From: JAPLDB01 sp964356415
Lineage (GTDB): Bacteria > Bacteroidota > Bacteroidia > AKYH767-A > 2013-40CM-41-45
DNA: 22,423 nucleotides
Assembly: GCA_964356415.1 (NCBI GenBank)
Contig: CAYHHK010000062.1
Span: forward strand, 1 to 22,423
Reading direction: 5' to 3'
Shown here: positions 14,909 through 22,423 of the stretch, piece after piece
How positions within the stretch are numbered: the first letter of the stretch is position 1
How the letters are laid out: each line of letters begins with the position of its first letter
The notes under the pieces: model-generated
What the model saw: the letters and a program-made list of their open reading frames with translations, nothing else
Told to the model about the DNA's origin: nothing
Databases searched by the model: none
Program-made: the position numbers and the translations under genes

Positions 14909-15664
14909 ATGGAAAAGATATTCGAAGGTAAAACCGCCATTGTAACAGGTGGAAGTTTTGGAATCGGAAGGGCAACAGCAATTTTATTTGCAAAGAAAGG
15001 TGCAAGAGTTGCCGTAGTTGATTGCATTGAAGACAGGGAGACGGTTGATGCCATAAAATTGGCAGGTGGAGAGGCCATCTTTATTAAATGTGATGTTTCT
15101 AAGGAGGAAGAAGTAAGTAATATGGTAGAGAAAACTATTGATGCATTTGGCGGTATTGATTTTGCTTTTAACAATGCGGGGATAGAAGGAATGTCAGCGC
15201 CAACACATGAATGTACAGTAGAAAACTGGGACAGGGTGATGGGCGTGAATATAAGAGGTGCATGGCTTTGCATGAAATATGAGATACCTCACATGCTTAA
15301 GCAGAATAAGGGTGCGATCGTAAATAATTCTTCAATTGCAGGGTTGGTAGGATTCCAGGGTATCCCGGCATACGTCGCATCAAAACATGCATTAAACGGA
15401 TTGACGAAGAACGCAGCGCTGGAATATGCAAAACTTGGGATTCGCGTCAATTCTGTTTGCCCCGGCGTAATAAAAACACCAATGATAGACCGCTTCACAG
15501 GAAAGAAGAAAGAGGTTGAACAGCAGTTTGCAAATCAGGAGCCGGTTGGCAGAATGGGGCAGCCGGAAGAAGTTGCCGAGGCTGTTTGCTGGTTATGCTC
15601 CGACAGTGCATCTTTTATCACAGGCCATACAATGGCTGTTGATGGCGGATGGACTGCACAGTAG
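14909..15664 (+). CDS. SDR-family NAD(P)-dependent oxidoreductase
   Basis: A classical 251-residue short-chain dehydrogenase. It has cofactor loop TGGSFGIG (13-20), NNAG (88-91), and catalytic Ser142, Tyr155 and Lys159 (S ... YVASK). The C-terminal region with VNSVCPGVIKTPM and the family end AVDGGW complete the fold. Asp38 at the end of the second strand favours NAD(H) over NADP(H). The substrate cannot be read from the sequence; relatives are annotated as glucose 1-dehydrogenase or 3-oxoacyl-ACP reductase. It ends 22 bp before the ppsA start in the operon driven from 13441-13506. A link to carbon redox balance under low oxygen is inference. Confidence 0.92.
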   Translation: MEKIFEGKTAIVTGGSFGIGRATAILFAKKGARVAVVDCIEDRETVDAIKLAGGEAIFIKCDVSKEEEVSNMVEKTIDAFGGIDFAFNNAGIEGMSAPTHECTVENWDRVMGVNIRGAWLCMKYEIPHMLKQNKGAIVNNSSIAGLVGFQGIPAYVASKHALNGLTKNAALEYAKLGIRVNSVCPGVIKTPMIDRFTGKKKEVEQQFANQEPVGRMGQPEEVAEAVCWLCSDSASFITGHTMAVDGGWTAQ

Positions 15665-15686
15665 GCGATCAGAAATTTGTTTTAGT

Positions 15687-17993
15687 ATGAAGATCAATCA
15701 TCACTCCACCAAAGAAAAATTCATTGTCGATTTAAGCGAAGTGGGGATGAATGATATCGCCATGGTTGGTGGTAAGAATGCTTCGCTGGGTGAAATGATA
15801 CGTGAGTTGAAAACCAAAGGTGTCAATGTTCCTGAGGGGTTTGCCATTACATCATATGCTTATTGGGATTTTATTTATTCGAATAAGCTTGCAGAACCAA
15901 TTGAGGAAATTCTTAAAAAACTAGATAGGGAAAATTTCTCGAATCTGGAGTCCATCAGTGATACACTTCGCGAACTGGTGCTCGAAAGCAAATTACCGGT
16001 GGAAACAATTAAAGAAGTAAAGCTTTCCTATAAAAAACTTTGCGATGAGTATGGAGACTTTTGTGATGTAGCCGTCAGGAGCAGCGCTACTGCAGAGGAC
16101 CTTCCCACAGCTAGTTTCGCAGGGCAGCACGAATCGTTTTTAAATATCCGCGGGGCTCAAAATATTTTAGAGGCAGTAAAGCACTGCTATGCTTCTCTTT
16201 TCACTAGACGCGCAATTAAATATCGTTTTGACAAAGGATTCGACAAAATGAAAATTGCTTTGTCGGTGGGAGTGCAACTGATGGTCAGGGCTGATAAAGG
16301 ATGTTCCGGAGTTTGCTTTACACTGGAGCCTGAATCAGGTTTCCGCGATGTCATACATATAGCAGGTGTTTGGGGTCTCGGTGAAAATATTGTGCAGGGA
16401 ACCGTTACACCGGATGAGTTTTATGTTTTCAAACCCACATTTATTCAGGGAAAGAACGGAATCATAAGCAAAAAGCTGGGATCGAAATTGAAAACTATGA
16501 TCTATGCTGAAGAAACGGATCATCAGATCTCCCGGACCATTGTGAATGTTGACACATTGCCGGACAAGCAAAAGGAATTCGTGTTGAACTATGATGAGAT
16601 CAATACCATTGCACAATGGGCGCTGATCATTGAAAATCATTACGGCAAACCCATGGATATTGAATGGGCCAAAGATGGTTTATCGAATGAACTTTTCATT
16701 GTTCAGGCGCGCCCGGAGACAACGCATGGAGAAGATACCGGAGCTTACCTGAAAATGTATGAGCTAAAGAAAAGAGGAGAAGTCATTGCTGAAGGAATTG
16801 CCATTGGAAGTGCTATCGCTTCAGGTAAAGCCCGAATCCTGAGTTCTCCTTCTGAATCTTCTAAACTTCAACCCGGGGAAATATTGGTCACGGAGATCAC
16901 CACGCCCGATTGGGATCCGATCCTAAAGAAAGCCGCTGCAATCATTACAGACAAAGGCGGAAGGACAAGTCATGCTTCCATCGTTGCCCGTGAACTTGGC
17001 GTGGCAGCAGTGGTAGGATCTGGTGATAGCAGTCTTAAAATAAAAGATGGCGAAACAATTACTGTTTCATGCGCTGAAGGAAAAACAGGATTTATTTACA
17101 AAGGTAAACTGGAATGGAAGGAAACTGAAATTGATTTCAGCAAAATTGTAATACCGGAAACACAGGTGATGATGATCCTGGGAGATCCGGAAAAGGCATT
17201 CAAATATTCATTTTATCCGAACAATGGAATCGGACTGATGCGGATGGAATTCATCATCAGCAACTCAATCATGATTCATCCCATGGCACTGGTGAATTTC
17301 GACCGCTTAAAAGATGAAGAAGCAAAAAGGAAAATTTCTGAAATTACTTTTCAGTATGCTGATAAAAAGGAATACTTCGTGGATCAGTTGTCGCAGGCAG
17401 TAGGTGTGATCGCAGCTGCTTTTTATCCCAAGGACGTGATCGTCCGCATGAGCGATTTCAAAACAAACGAGTATGCCAACTTGCTTGGAGGGAAGGAATT
17501 CGAACCTGAAGAGGAGAATCCGATGATCGGTTTCCGCGGTGCATCACGCTATTACAATGAGCGTTACAGGGAAGGATTCCGGCTGGAATGTGAAGCAATG
17601 AAACGTGTGCGTGATGAAATGGGATTGACGAATGTAAAACTCATGATTCCTTTTTGCAGGACAGTGGAGGAGGCGAAGAATGTGATTGAGCAAATGGCAG
17701 CATTCGGATTAAAACGAAAAGAGAATGGACTTGAAATTTACATGATGGCTGAAATTCCAAGCAACGTAATCCTTGCTGAAGAATTTGCAAAATATTTTGA
17801 CGGATTTTCAATCGGCTCNNNNNNNNNNNNNNNNNNNNNNNNNNNNNNNNNNNNNNNNNNNNNNNNNNNNNNNNNNNNNNNNNNNNNNNNNNNNNNNNNN
17901 NNNNNNNNNNNNNNNNNNGATGCATTGCTTAAGGGAATTGAGAATATTGAAAAAGCGGAGCGACTGAGAAAAATAGAGCCGGTGCAAGAATGA
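15687..17993 (+). CDS. ppsA: Phosphoenolpyruvate synthase (interrupted by an assembly gap)
   Basis: Converts pyruvate, ATP and water to PEP, AMP and phosphate for gluconeogenesis. The N-terminal ATP-grasp part begins VGGKNASLGEM and contains SSATAEDLPTASFAGQHESFLN. The phosphohistidine swivel domain has GGRTSHASIVARELG (His in RTSHAS). The PEP/pyruvate barrel starts with GIGLMRMEFIISNS. The real start is the ATG at 15687; the frame runs open upstream into the SDR gene but that part is not PpsA-like. 100 N at 17819-17918 remove the section expected to hold SND ... GICGQ with the catalytic Cys. The family would need about 75-80 residues there, not 33, so the true gap is probably near 230 bp. 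Last gene of its operon; its stop is 7 bp from that of the convergent membrane-protein gene. Confidence 0.93.
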   Translation: MKINHHSTKEKFIVDLSEVGMNDIAMVGGKNASLGEMIRELKTKGVNVPEGFAITSYAYWDFIYSNKLAEPIEEILKKLDRENFSNLESISDTLRELVLESKLPVETIKEVKLSYKKLCDEYGDFCDVAVRSSATAEDLPTASFAGQHESFLNIRGAQNILEAVKHCYASLFTRRAIKYRFDKGFDKMKIALSVGVQLMVRADKGCSGVCFTLEPESGFRDVIHIAGVWGLGENIVQGTVTPDEFYVFKPTFIQGKNGIISKKLGSKLKTMIYAEETDHQISRTIVNVDTLPDKQKEFVLNYDEINTIAQWALIIENHYGKPMDIEWAKDGLSNELFIVQARPETTHGEDTGAYLKMYELKKRGEVIAEGIAIGSAIASGKARILSSPSESSKLQPGEILVTEITTPDWDPILKKAAAIITDKGGRTSHASIVARELGVAAVVGSGDSSLKIKDGETITVSCAEGKTGFIYKGKLEWKETEIDFSKIVIPETQVMMILGDPEKAFKYSFYPNNGIGLMRMEFIISNSIMIHPMALVNFDRLKDEEAKRKISEITFQYADKKEYFVDQLSQAVGVIAAAFYPKDVIVRMSDFKTNEYANLLGGKEFEPEEENPMIGFRGASRYYNERYREGFRLECEAMKRVRDEMGLTNVKLMIPFCRTVEEAKNVIEQMAAFGLKRKENGLEIYMMAEIPSNVILAEEFAKYFDGFSIGXXXXXXXXXXXXXXXXXXXXXXXXXXXXXXXXXXDALLKGIENIEKAERLRKIEPVQE
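17819..17918. other. Assembly gap, 100 N
   Basis: Exactly 100 N, the usual placeholder for an unknown distance. The reading frame on both sides happens to stay in phase. Confidence 0.98.
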
Positions 17994-18000
17994 CTGTTCA

Positions 18001-18507
18001 TTAATCATCATCCTTTTCTCCTTCACCACCTTGCTCAGCTGCATTATTCTGCTGTTGCACTGCATCACCGCGGATCTCAGTATGCCTCACCTGGCCGCCG
18101 CTGGTGCCAACTTTTTTGGCCAATATACATGTTCCTGTTCCAGTTAATAAAATGATCCCGAATAATATTGGTGCTAATTTGTTTTTTGCCCTGTCAGCAA
18201 AAAAAGTGATCAGTGAAAGCAATCCCAAAACGCTGACAGCAATCATGAAATATTTTCCCAACTCTTCGTGGCTTTCAATAAAACTCTCCGTAACTCCCGG
18301 AAGTTTTTCTGCAAGTTCTTCTGCTCCTTCACCTGTCAGGAAGGCAGGTATTGCCATCAATGCTGAGAATACAAATACACCCAGAGCAGTTTTTTTAACA
18401 GAGGAGTCATTCTTAATGATATATCCGGCGATAAGAATCAGGGTACCGAAAACGACTCCCATTATCGGAAGATGGTTGAGCAGAAGATGCCATTCAGCTG
18501 TATTCAT
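18001..18507 (-). CDS. Four-helix membrane protein, DUF2231-like
   Basis: A 168-residue inner-membrane protein with four predicted transmembrane helices (about 8-28, 39-58, 86-106, 110-130). A hydrophilic C-terminal tail ends in EGEKDDD. The histidine-bearing starts HLLLNHLPIMG (residues 7-17) and ESHEELGKYFM (near 77-88), and TGEGAEE between them, resemble DUF2231 membrane proteins, a group suggested to hold haem like cytochrome b561. That assignment is tentative. It faces the P-type ATPase gene across a 125-bp divergent region. The ATGAC-type operator there has the class II distance to a -7-like box of this gene. Confidence 0.72.
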   Translation of the reverse strand: MNTAEWHLLLNHLPIMGVVFGTLILIAGYIIKNDSSVKKTALGVFVFSALMAIPAFLTGEGAEELAEKLPGVTESFIESHEELGKYFMIAVSVLGLLSLITFFADRAKNKLAPILFGIILLTGTGTCILAKKVGTSGGQVRHTEIRGDAVQQQNNAAEQGGEGEKDDD

Positions 18508-18526
18508 ATGAATATAATTTTGTTTT

Positions 18527-18592
18527 CAAAGTTGCAGGCAAGTAAGTAATAAAAGAATGACCTTTGTCAGTTGTTAGAGATATTTTCATCAT
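18527..18592 (-). promoter_or_regulatory. Promoter of the DUF2231-like gene with tandem ATGAC-type sites, divergent from the P-type ATPase
   Basis: Proximal site ATGAC-N4-GTCAG at 18557-18570. A degenerate distal site lies at 18579-18592 (only the plus-strand right half ATCAT is kept), 22 bp away. The minus-strand -7-like box CAACTTTG is at 18527-18534 (one mismatch), its edge 29.5 bp from the proximal centre. In the other direction a box TAATTTCG (18597-18604) could serve the ATPase gene, but at a spacing that does not fit the other promoters. Confidence 0.58.
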
Positions 18593-18632
18593 GGGATAAT
18601 TTCGGAAATTGCGGTAATAACAAATTTATTTT

Positions 18633-21134
18633 ATGTCAAAAGGACTCACTTCTTCTGAAGTTATTGATAAATTAAGGGTTTTCGGGTATAATGAAGTGCC
18701 TTCCTCAAAACCTAAGAATGTCAGACAGATTGCGATGGAGGTAATGAAGGAGCCGATGTTTCTGCTCCTCATCTGCTGCGGCGGTCTTTACATGTTTTTG
18801 GGAGATTACAGGGAAGGAGTTATTTTATTGTGCTCCATCCTGATTGTCATTTTTATCACCTTTTACCAGTATCAAAAAACGGAACGGGCACTGGATGCCC
18901 TCAGGCAACTATCCTCTCCCAGGGCACTTGTGATTCGTGATGGAATGGAAATCAGGATTTCAGGCAGAGAGGTGGTTCCGGGTGACCTGCTGATTTTAAA
19001 TGAAGGTGACCGCATACCGGCAGACGCGAAGGTAATTGAAACTTCAAACCTTACCATCGACGAATCCCTGTTGACCGGGGAATCAGTACCTGTAAGCAAA
19101 ATATTTCAAGAGAGTTCCGGTTCCTTAGACGGACAGGTTTTCAGCGGGACACTTGTGGTGCTGGGCAAAGGGCTTGCTGAAGTGCACACAACAGGGGTAA
19201 AAACCCAATTTGGAAAAATAGGTACATCCCTGCAAAGTATTGTACAGGATGAGACACGCCTGCAAAAAGAAATGAAAGTGCTGATCAGAAATTTATTCAT
19301 TATAGGTGCAGTGATCAGTGCAGGGGTCGTATTAGCTTTTTATATTACTCGCGGAAACTTCATCCAGTCGTTACTCAACGGGCTTGCAGCTGCCATGGCA
19401 ATACTACCGGAGGAATTCCCTGTTGTACTCACTGTTTTTCTTGCATTGGGTGCATGGAGGTTATCAGGAATAAAAGTCCTTGCCAGGAAGCCTTCAGCGA
19501 TTGAAACCCTGGGTTCGGCAACTGTTTTATGCAGCGACAAAACAGGAACCATCACACAAAATAAGATGGAAGTAGCTTTGTTGTATAACGGGATAAAACA
19601 GTTCGAGAAAGGCAGTTTCATAGAAAATCAGGATAAGGTTTCCCTGTTGATTTCATCAGCATTTTTCGCTTCACAAAAGGATTCCATTGATCCGATGGAA
19701 AAGGCAATCGGAATTGCATGCATGGAGATAGCTTCTGTAAATATCTTGGAACATAAATTGGTGAGGGAATATCCGTTAAGCAAAACCCTGCTCGCGATGA
19801 CACGTGTATTGGAAAAGGGTTCTCCAGGTTCGTTGACCGCACATTGTAAAGGTGCACCTGAGGCGGTATTTTCTTTATGCAAATTGAATCAGGAAGAAAC
19901 AGGGAAATACATGTCTGTGGTACAGGAGATGGCTGAAAGGGGATTTCGGGTAATTGGTGTTGCCATTGCCACGACAAAACCTGAATCAATTCCGGAATTA
20001 CAAACCGGCTTTGATTTTAAATTCATCGGGTTAATCGGCTTGGCAGATCCTGTGAGACCGGAAGTTCCGCAAGCCATCAAAGAATGTAAGGAAGCAGGTA
20101 TAAAAGTAATTATGATTACAGGCGATTATCCGGCCACTGCAAAGAGTATTGCCGGGCAAATCGGAATGGATCTAAATGGAGAACTTCTAACGGGAGCAAT
20201 GATAAATGGCATGAGTGATGATGAGTTAAGAGGGAGAATAAAGAATGCAAATATTTTTGCCCGTGTGGTTCCGGAGCAGAAACTAAGGATTGTGCGGGCA
20301 TTGAAGGCGAATAAGGAAATTGTTGCCATGACCGGTGATGGGGTGAATGATGCCCCCGCATTAAAAGCAGCGCATATCGGAATTGCAATGGGAAATAAAG
20401 GTACCGATGTTGCAAGAGAAGCATCTTCCCTTGTTTTGCTTGATGATAATTTCGCATCTATCGTGGCAGCCATCCGTTCAGGGAGGAAAATATTTGACAA
20501 CCTTCAAAAGGCAATGTCCTATATCATAGCCATTCATATTCCGATTATCGGGCTCACGCTGCTTCCTGCATTTTTTACCTCTCTTCCGTTGCTATTGATG
20601 CCATTGCACATTGTATTCATGGAGTTGATTGTTGATCCCGTTTGTTCAATTGCATTTGAATCAGAGCGGGAAGAAAAGGGAATCATGAACCGGCCTCCGA
20701 GAAACCCTGATGAACTTTTTTTCGGGAGGAGGAAAATACTCATAGGTGCTGCCAAAGGATTTTTGCTTTTGGTTATGGTGCTTGCTGTTTACTTCCTTTC
20801 CATTCATGAAGGCCATACAGAAGGAGAAATAAGGGCCATCGCTTTTACCTCACTCATTATTGGCAATATCTTTCTTATCCTCACCAATCTTTCAACAACG
20901 AGAAGTTTTATGTCCATAATAAAAGAAAGAAATATTGCATTGGTGGTCATTCTTCTTGTTGCTGTTGTTATGTTGGTGCTTATCATCTCGGTTCCTTCAT
21001 TACAACAGCTGTTCAGTTTTCAGTTTCCGGGATACAAGCATTTTATTTCATCGCTTGTGGGAGCAGGTGCAATGCTCATCATATTGGAAACTGTAAAATA
21101 CTTTTATATCAGGCGAATTGAAAAAATAGATTAG
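18633..21134 (+). CDS. Cation-translocating P-type ATPase, unclear ion
   Basis: An 833-residue P2-like P-type ATPase. It has an N-terminal cation-ATPase segment (1-40), actuator motif LTGES (147-151), M4 motif PEEFP (259-263), phosphorylation site D302 in DKTGT, hinge TGDGVND (567-573), and six C-terminal membrane helices. In calcium pumps M4 reads PEGLP and M6 reads N-x-x-T-D; here M4 is PEEFP and M6 reads E664-L-I-V-D668-P. The ion-binding residues therefore differ and a calcium label would be unsafe. There are no heavy-metal CPC or N-terminal metal-binding motifs. It is divergent from the DUF2231-like gene and could be controlled from the shared region. ATG at 18633 follows an A/T-rich leader. 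Confidence 0.92.
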   Translation: MSKGLTSSEVIDKLRVFGYNEVPSSKPKNVRQIAMEVMKEPMFLLLICCGGLYMFLGDYREGVILLCSILIVIFITFYQYQKTERALDALRQLSSPRALVIRDGMEIRISGREVVPGDLLILNEGDRIPADAKVIETSNLTIDESLLTGESVPVSKIFQESSGSLDGQVFSGTLVVLGKGLAEVHTTGVKTQFGKIGTSLQSIVQDETRLQKEMKVLIRNLFIIGAVISAGVVLAFYITRGNFIQSLLNGLAAAMAILPEEFPVVLTVFLALGAWRLSGIKVLARKPSAIETLGSATVLCSDKTGTITQNKMEVALLYNGIKQFEKGSFIENQDKVSLLISSAFFASQKDSIDPMEKAIGIACMEIASVNILEHKLVREYPLSKTLLAMTRVLEKGSPGSLTAHCKGAPEAVFSLCKLNQEETGKYMSVVQEMAERGFRVIGVAIATTKPESIPELQTGFDFKFIGLIGLADPVRPEVPQAIKECKEAGIKVIMITGDYPATAKSIAGQIGMDLNGELLTGAMINGMSDDELRGRIKNANIFARVVPEQKLRIVRALKANKEIVAMTGDGVNDAPALKAAHIGIAMGNKGTDVAREASSLVLLDDNFASIVAAIRSGRKIFDNLQKAMSYIIAIHIPIIGLTLLPAFFTSLPLLLMPLHIVFMELIVDPVCSIAFESEREEKGIMNRPPRNPDELFFGRRKILIGAAKGFLLLVMVLAVYFLSIHEGHTEGEIRAIAFTSLIIGNIFLILTNLSTTRSFMSIIKERNIALVVILLVAVVMLVLIISVPSLQQLFSFQFPGYKHFISSLVGAGAMLIILETVKYFYIRRIEKID

Positions 21135-21185
21135 GTTGAAGAAATTAAGGTATCAGGGGTGGCGTTCGAGGGGCTTTTTTTGCTT

Positions 21186-21226
21186 CACTTTTTGGTCAAG
21201 CAAAAAGTGGAAATATTTTTTTTTGA
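21186..21226 (+). terminator. Intrinsic terminator after the P-type ATPase gene
   Basis: Perfect 9-bp stem CACTTTTTG / CAAAAAGTG (21186-21194 and 21201-21209) with a 6-nt loop, followed by GAAATA and a run of nine T ending near 21225. It lies about 50 bp past the ATPase stop. The stem is poor in G/C, so its strength is uncertain; similar CTTTTTG-x-CAAAAAG units are scattered in Bacteroidota spacers. Confidence 0.6.
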
Positions 21227-21366
21227 TAAGCTGCAACTCAGCTTCAGAGTTATTTAATAATGTCTACCTTGCCTTTTCCCGAAAGCAGCAAATTAACATT
21301 GAAATCCCGATTCCCCAATGCCATGTTTACCATTGGCAATACATTCTCAAATTAATTTGTCCTTGA

Positions 21367-22371
21367 ATGAAAACGAAAGTCATAGTTATTTTTTTCTTTT
21401 TAATTTTCTGTGAGGCTAAGGCGGTTGATATTAATGGTCGTATTTCCGGCACTGACAGCATCAAAAGGCAAAATTTCAGACTGCTTCAGGTACTAAGTTT
21501 TGAAGACAATCTGTTGGGTTACACTTTTAGCAGTGACGACAAACCCTTTGTAGATATTTCACTTTCATTCAGAATCCGAATTTTTCCTTTTGATTATGTG
21601 ATGAAAGTAATACCTGTAAAATACAGGCCCGATCTTCACCTGCACCTCGCTTATTCAGGGAGGTTTGGACAATACGTCAGTACACGTTATTCAAATCCTG
21701 TTATTGAAAAACGATTTAATCCATACTTGTTTTTAGAATACAGCCCAAGAAAAAAGTACAGGAATTTGAGTTTCCAGTTTGGATACGGTCACGAATCAAA
21801 CGGACAGGCCATTGATGATTCTTCTACATTTTATATTACTGCTGAATTGCCGCACAATAGTATAAATGAAACAAAAGATAAGATAAGCCGGGGATGGGAT
21901 TATGTCGGAGGCAATACTACGGTCGATTTTTTTCCGAAAAAATTACCTAAGATTATTCTTCAATCGTCTCTTTCAATAAACTATTTTTTAGACTATGGTA
22001 TTTTGCAGGGAAGCAAGGAGGAATATGGTCCCTGGGAGCGAGACTGGAGCGGTGAAAATTATACCCGGAATGAAGTGAGCGGATTGGCTTTGATGTTTAC
22101 CTGTTTCCTGGATTCCGTTTTTGTTGATAAAATTCGTTTTGCTTATGAAACAGGAATTGCACGGCCGCTCATGACGAACAGTATTAAAATACTTTTAGGA
22201 TTTAAAGTCGGACGCTTTCCCATCTCCCTGACATACAAGTATGGCTATAACGGAGATTTGGCACAATATGGTAAGTTGACCACAACTTTTGGAATTGAAT
22301 CTTTTATTCCTTCGTTTGAAAAACCGGATGACAGGAGGAAACGCAGGTACAACAGCAATGACGACTTTTAA
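21367..22371 (+). CDS. pldA: Outer-membrane phospholipase A (OMPLA-like)
   Basis: A 334-residue outer-membrane barrel enzyme that would hydrolyse acyl chains of phospholipids reaching the outer leaflet. Signal peptide 1-19 (FFFLIFCEAKA). The OMPLA core is visible: GYGHESNGQ with the catalytic pair His142 and Ser144, then SRGWDYV (174-180), matching E. coli SRSWNRL. The third triad residue, Asn156 in E. coli, is Asp178 here. The stretch between Ser and this residue is about 22 residues longer than in E. coli. Strands rich in aromatic residues continue to about 318, followed by a charged tail (RRKRRYNSNDDF) after the last strand. Stands alone behind a 230-bp spacer with a terminator. Confidence 0.85.
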   Translation: MKTKVIVIFFFLIFCEAKAVDINGRISGTDSIKRQNFRLLQVLSFEDNLLGYTFSSDDKPFVDISLSFRIRIFPFDYVMKVIPVKYRPDLHLHLAYSGRFGQYVSTRYSNPVIEKRFNPYLFLEYSPRKKYRNLSFQFGYGHESNGQAIDDSSTFYITAELPHNSINETKDKISRGWDYVGGNTTVDFFPKKLPKIILQSSLSINYFLDYGILQGSKEEYGPWERDWSGENYTRNEVSGLALMFTCFLDSVFVDKIRFAYETGIARPLMTNSIKILLGFKVGRFPISLTYKYGYNGDLAQYGKLTTTFGIESFIPSFEKPDDRRKRRYNSNDDF

Positions 22372-22423
22372 AGAAGCGATACAGCATGAATTGCAATTTG
22401 AATTTTCGTTCTCATGAAATGAA

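Noticed and set aside
15516..15686. N-terminal extension of the PEP synthase frame into the SDR gene
   Set aside because: The extra 57 residues are the SDR gene read in another frame and do not match PpsA; the family N-terminus begins at the ATG at 15687.
18597..18604. TAATTTCG as the -7 box of a class II promoter for the P-type ATPase
   Set aside because: The spacing to the operator centre is 33.5 bp, outside the 28.5-30.5 range of the others; shared control stays possible but is not shown.
21136..21366. A 76-codon rightward frame between the ATPase and phospholipase genes
   Set aside because: Starts without ATG, spans the terminator hairpin and has a composition unlike a protein.
1..22423. 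CRISPR arrays, tRNA or rRNA genes, transposases, integrases or a phage region
   Set aside because: No regularly spaced direct repeats, no tRNA-like cloverleaf or rRNA sequence, and no recombinase or phage protein were seen on either strand.

Overview
The window looks like part of a Bacteroidota chromosome (Chitinophagales/Sphingobacteriales-like), probably a metagenome-assembled scaffold. Three things point there: two secreted proteins with C-terminal type IX secretion (T9SS) sorting domains, -7 promoter boxes of the Bacteroidota TAnnTTTG type, and a general lack of Shine-Dalgarno sequences. A run of exactly 100 N (17819-17918) inside ppsA is an assembly gap.

Layout. Positions 99-5612 read leftwards: two universal stress proteins and a LOG-family protein, then an operon nadA - nadX - NorC-like cytochrome c - yhbP-like flavoprotein - a decayed acyl-CoA thioesterase. 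To the right follow a 43-residue basic protein (5888-6019), an outer-membrane barrel protein, and two large T9SS cargo proteins (serine hydrolase; ELWxxDGT-repeat protein). A Na/Pi-cotransporter family protein faces them. A repeat-rich spacer (12642-13440) holds one likely small gene. Then comes a rightward operon: coiled-coil protein, TerB-like protein, unknown protein, SDR dehydrogenase, phosphoenolpyruvate synthase. A small membrane protein (18001-18507, leftward) is divergent from a P-type cation ATPase. The window ends with an OMPLA-type phospholipase.

The main observation is a shared promoter design in front of six transcription units (nadA operon, usp operon, 43-aa protein, barrel protein, the 13533-17993 operon, the 18001-18507 membrane protein). 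Each has two copies of a palindrome close to ATGAC-N4-GTCAT, 22-23 bp centre to centre. They are followed by a TAnnTTTG-like -7 box whose upstream edge lies 28.5-30.5 bp from the centre of the proximal palindrome. The whole block is 66 bp in five cases and 67 bp in the sixth. This is the geometry of a class II CRP/FNR-family activator with a second upstream dimer. The genes behind these promoters (universal stress proteins, NAD synthesis by aspartate dehydrogenase, a NorC-like cytochrome, PEP synthase, small unknown proteins) resemble an oxygen-limitation or nitrosative-stress regulon. The regulator itself is not in the window, so its identity and signal are inference.
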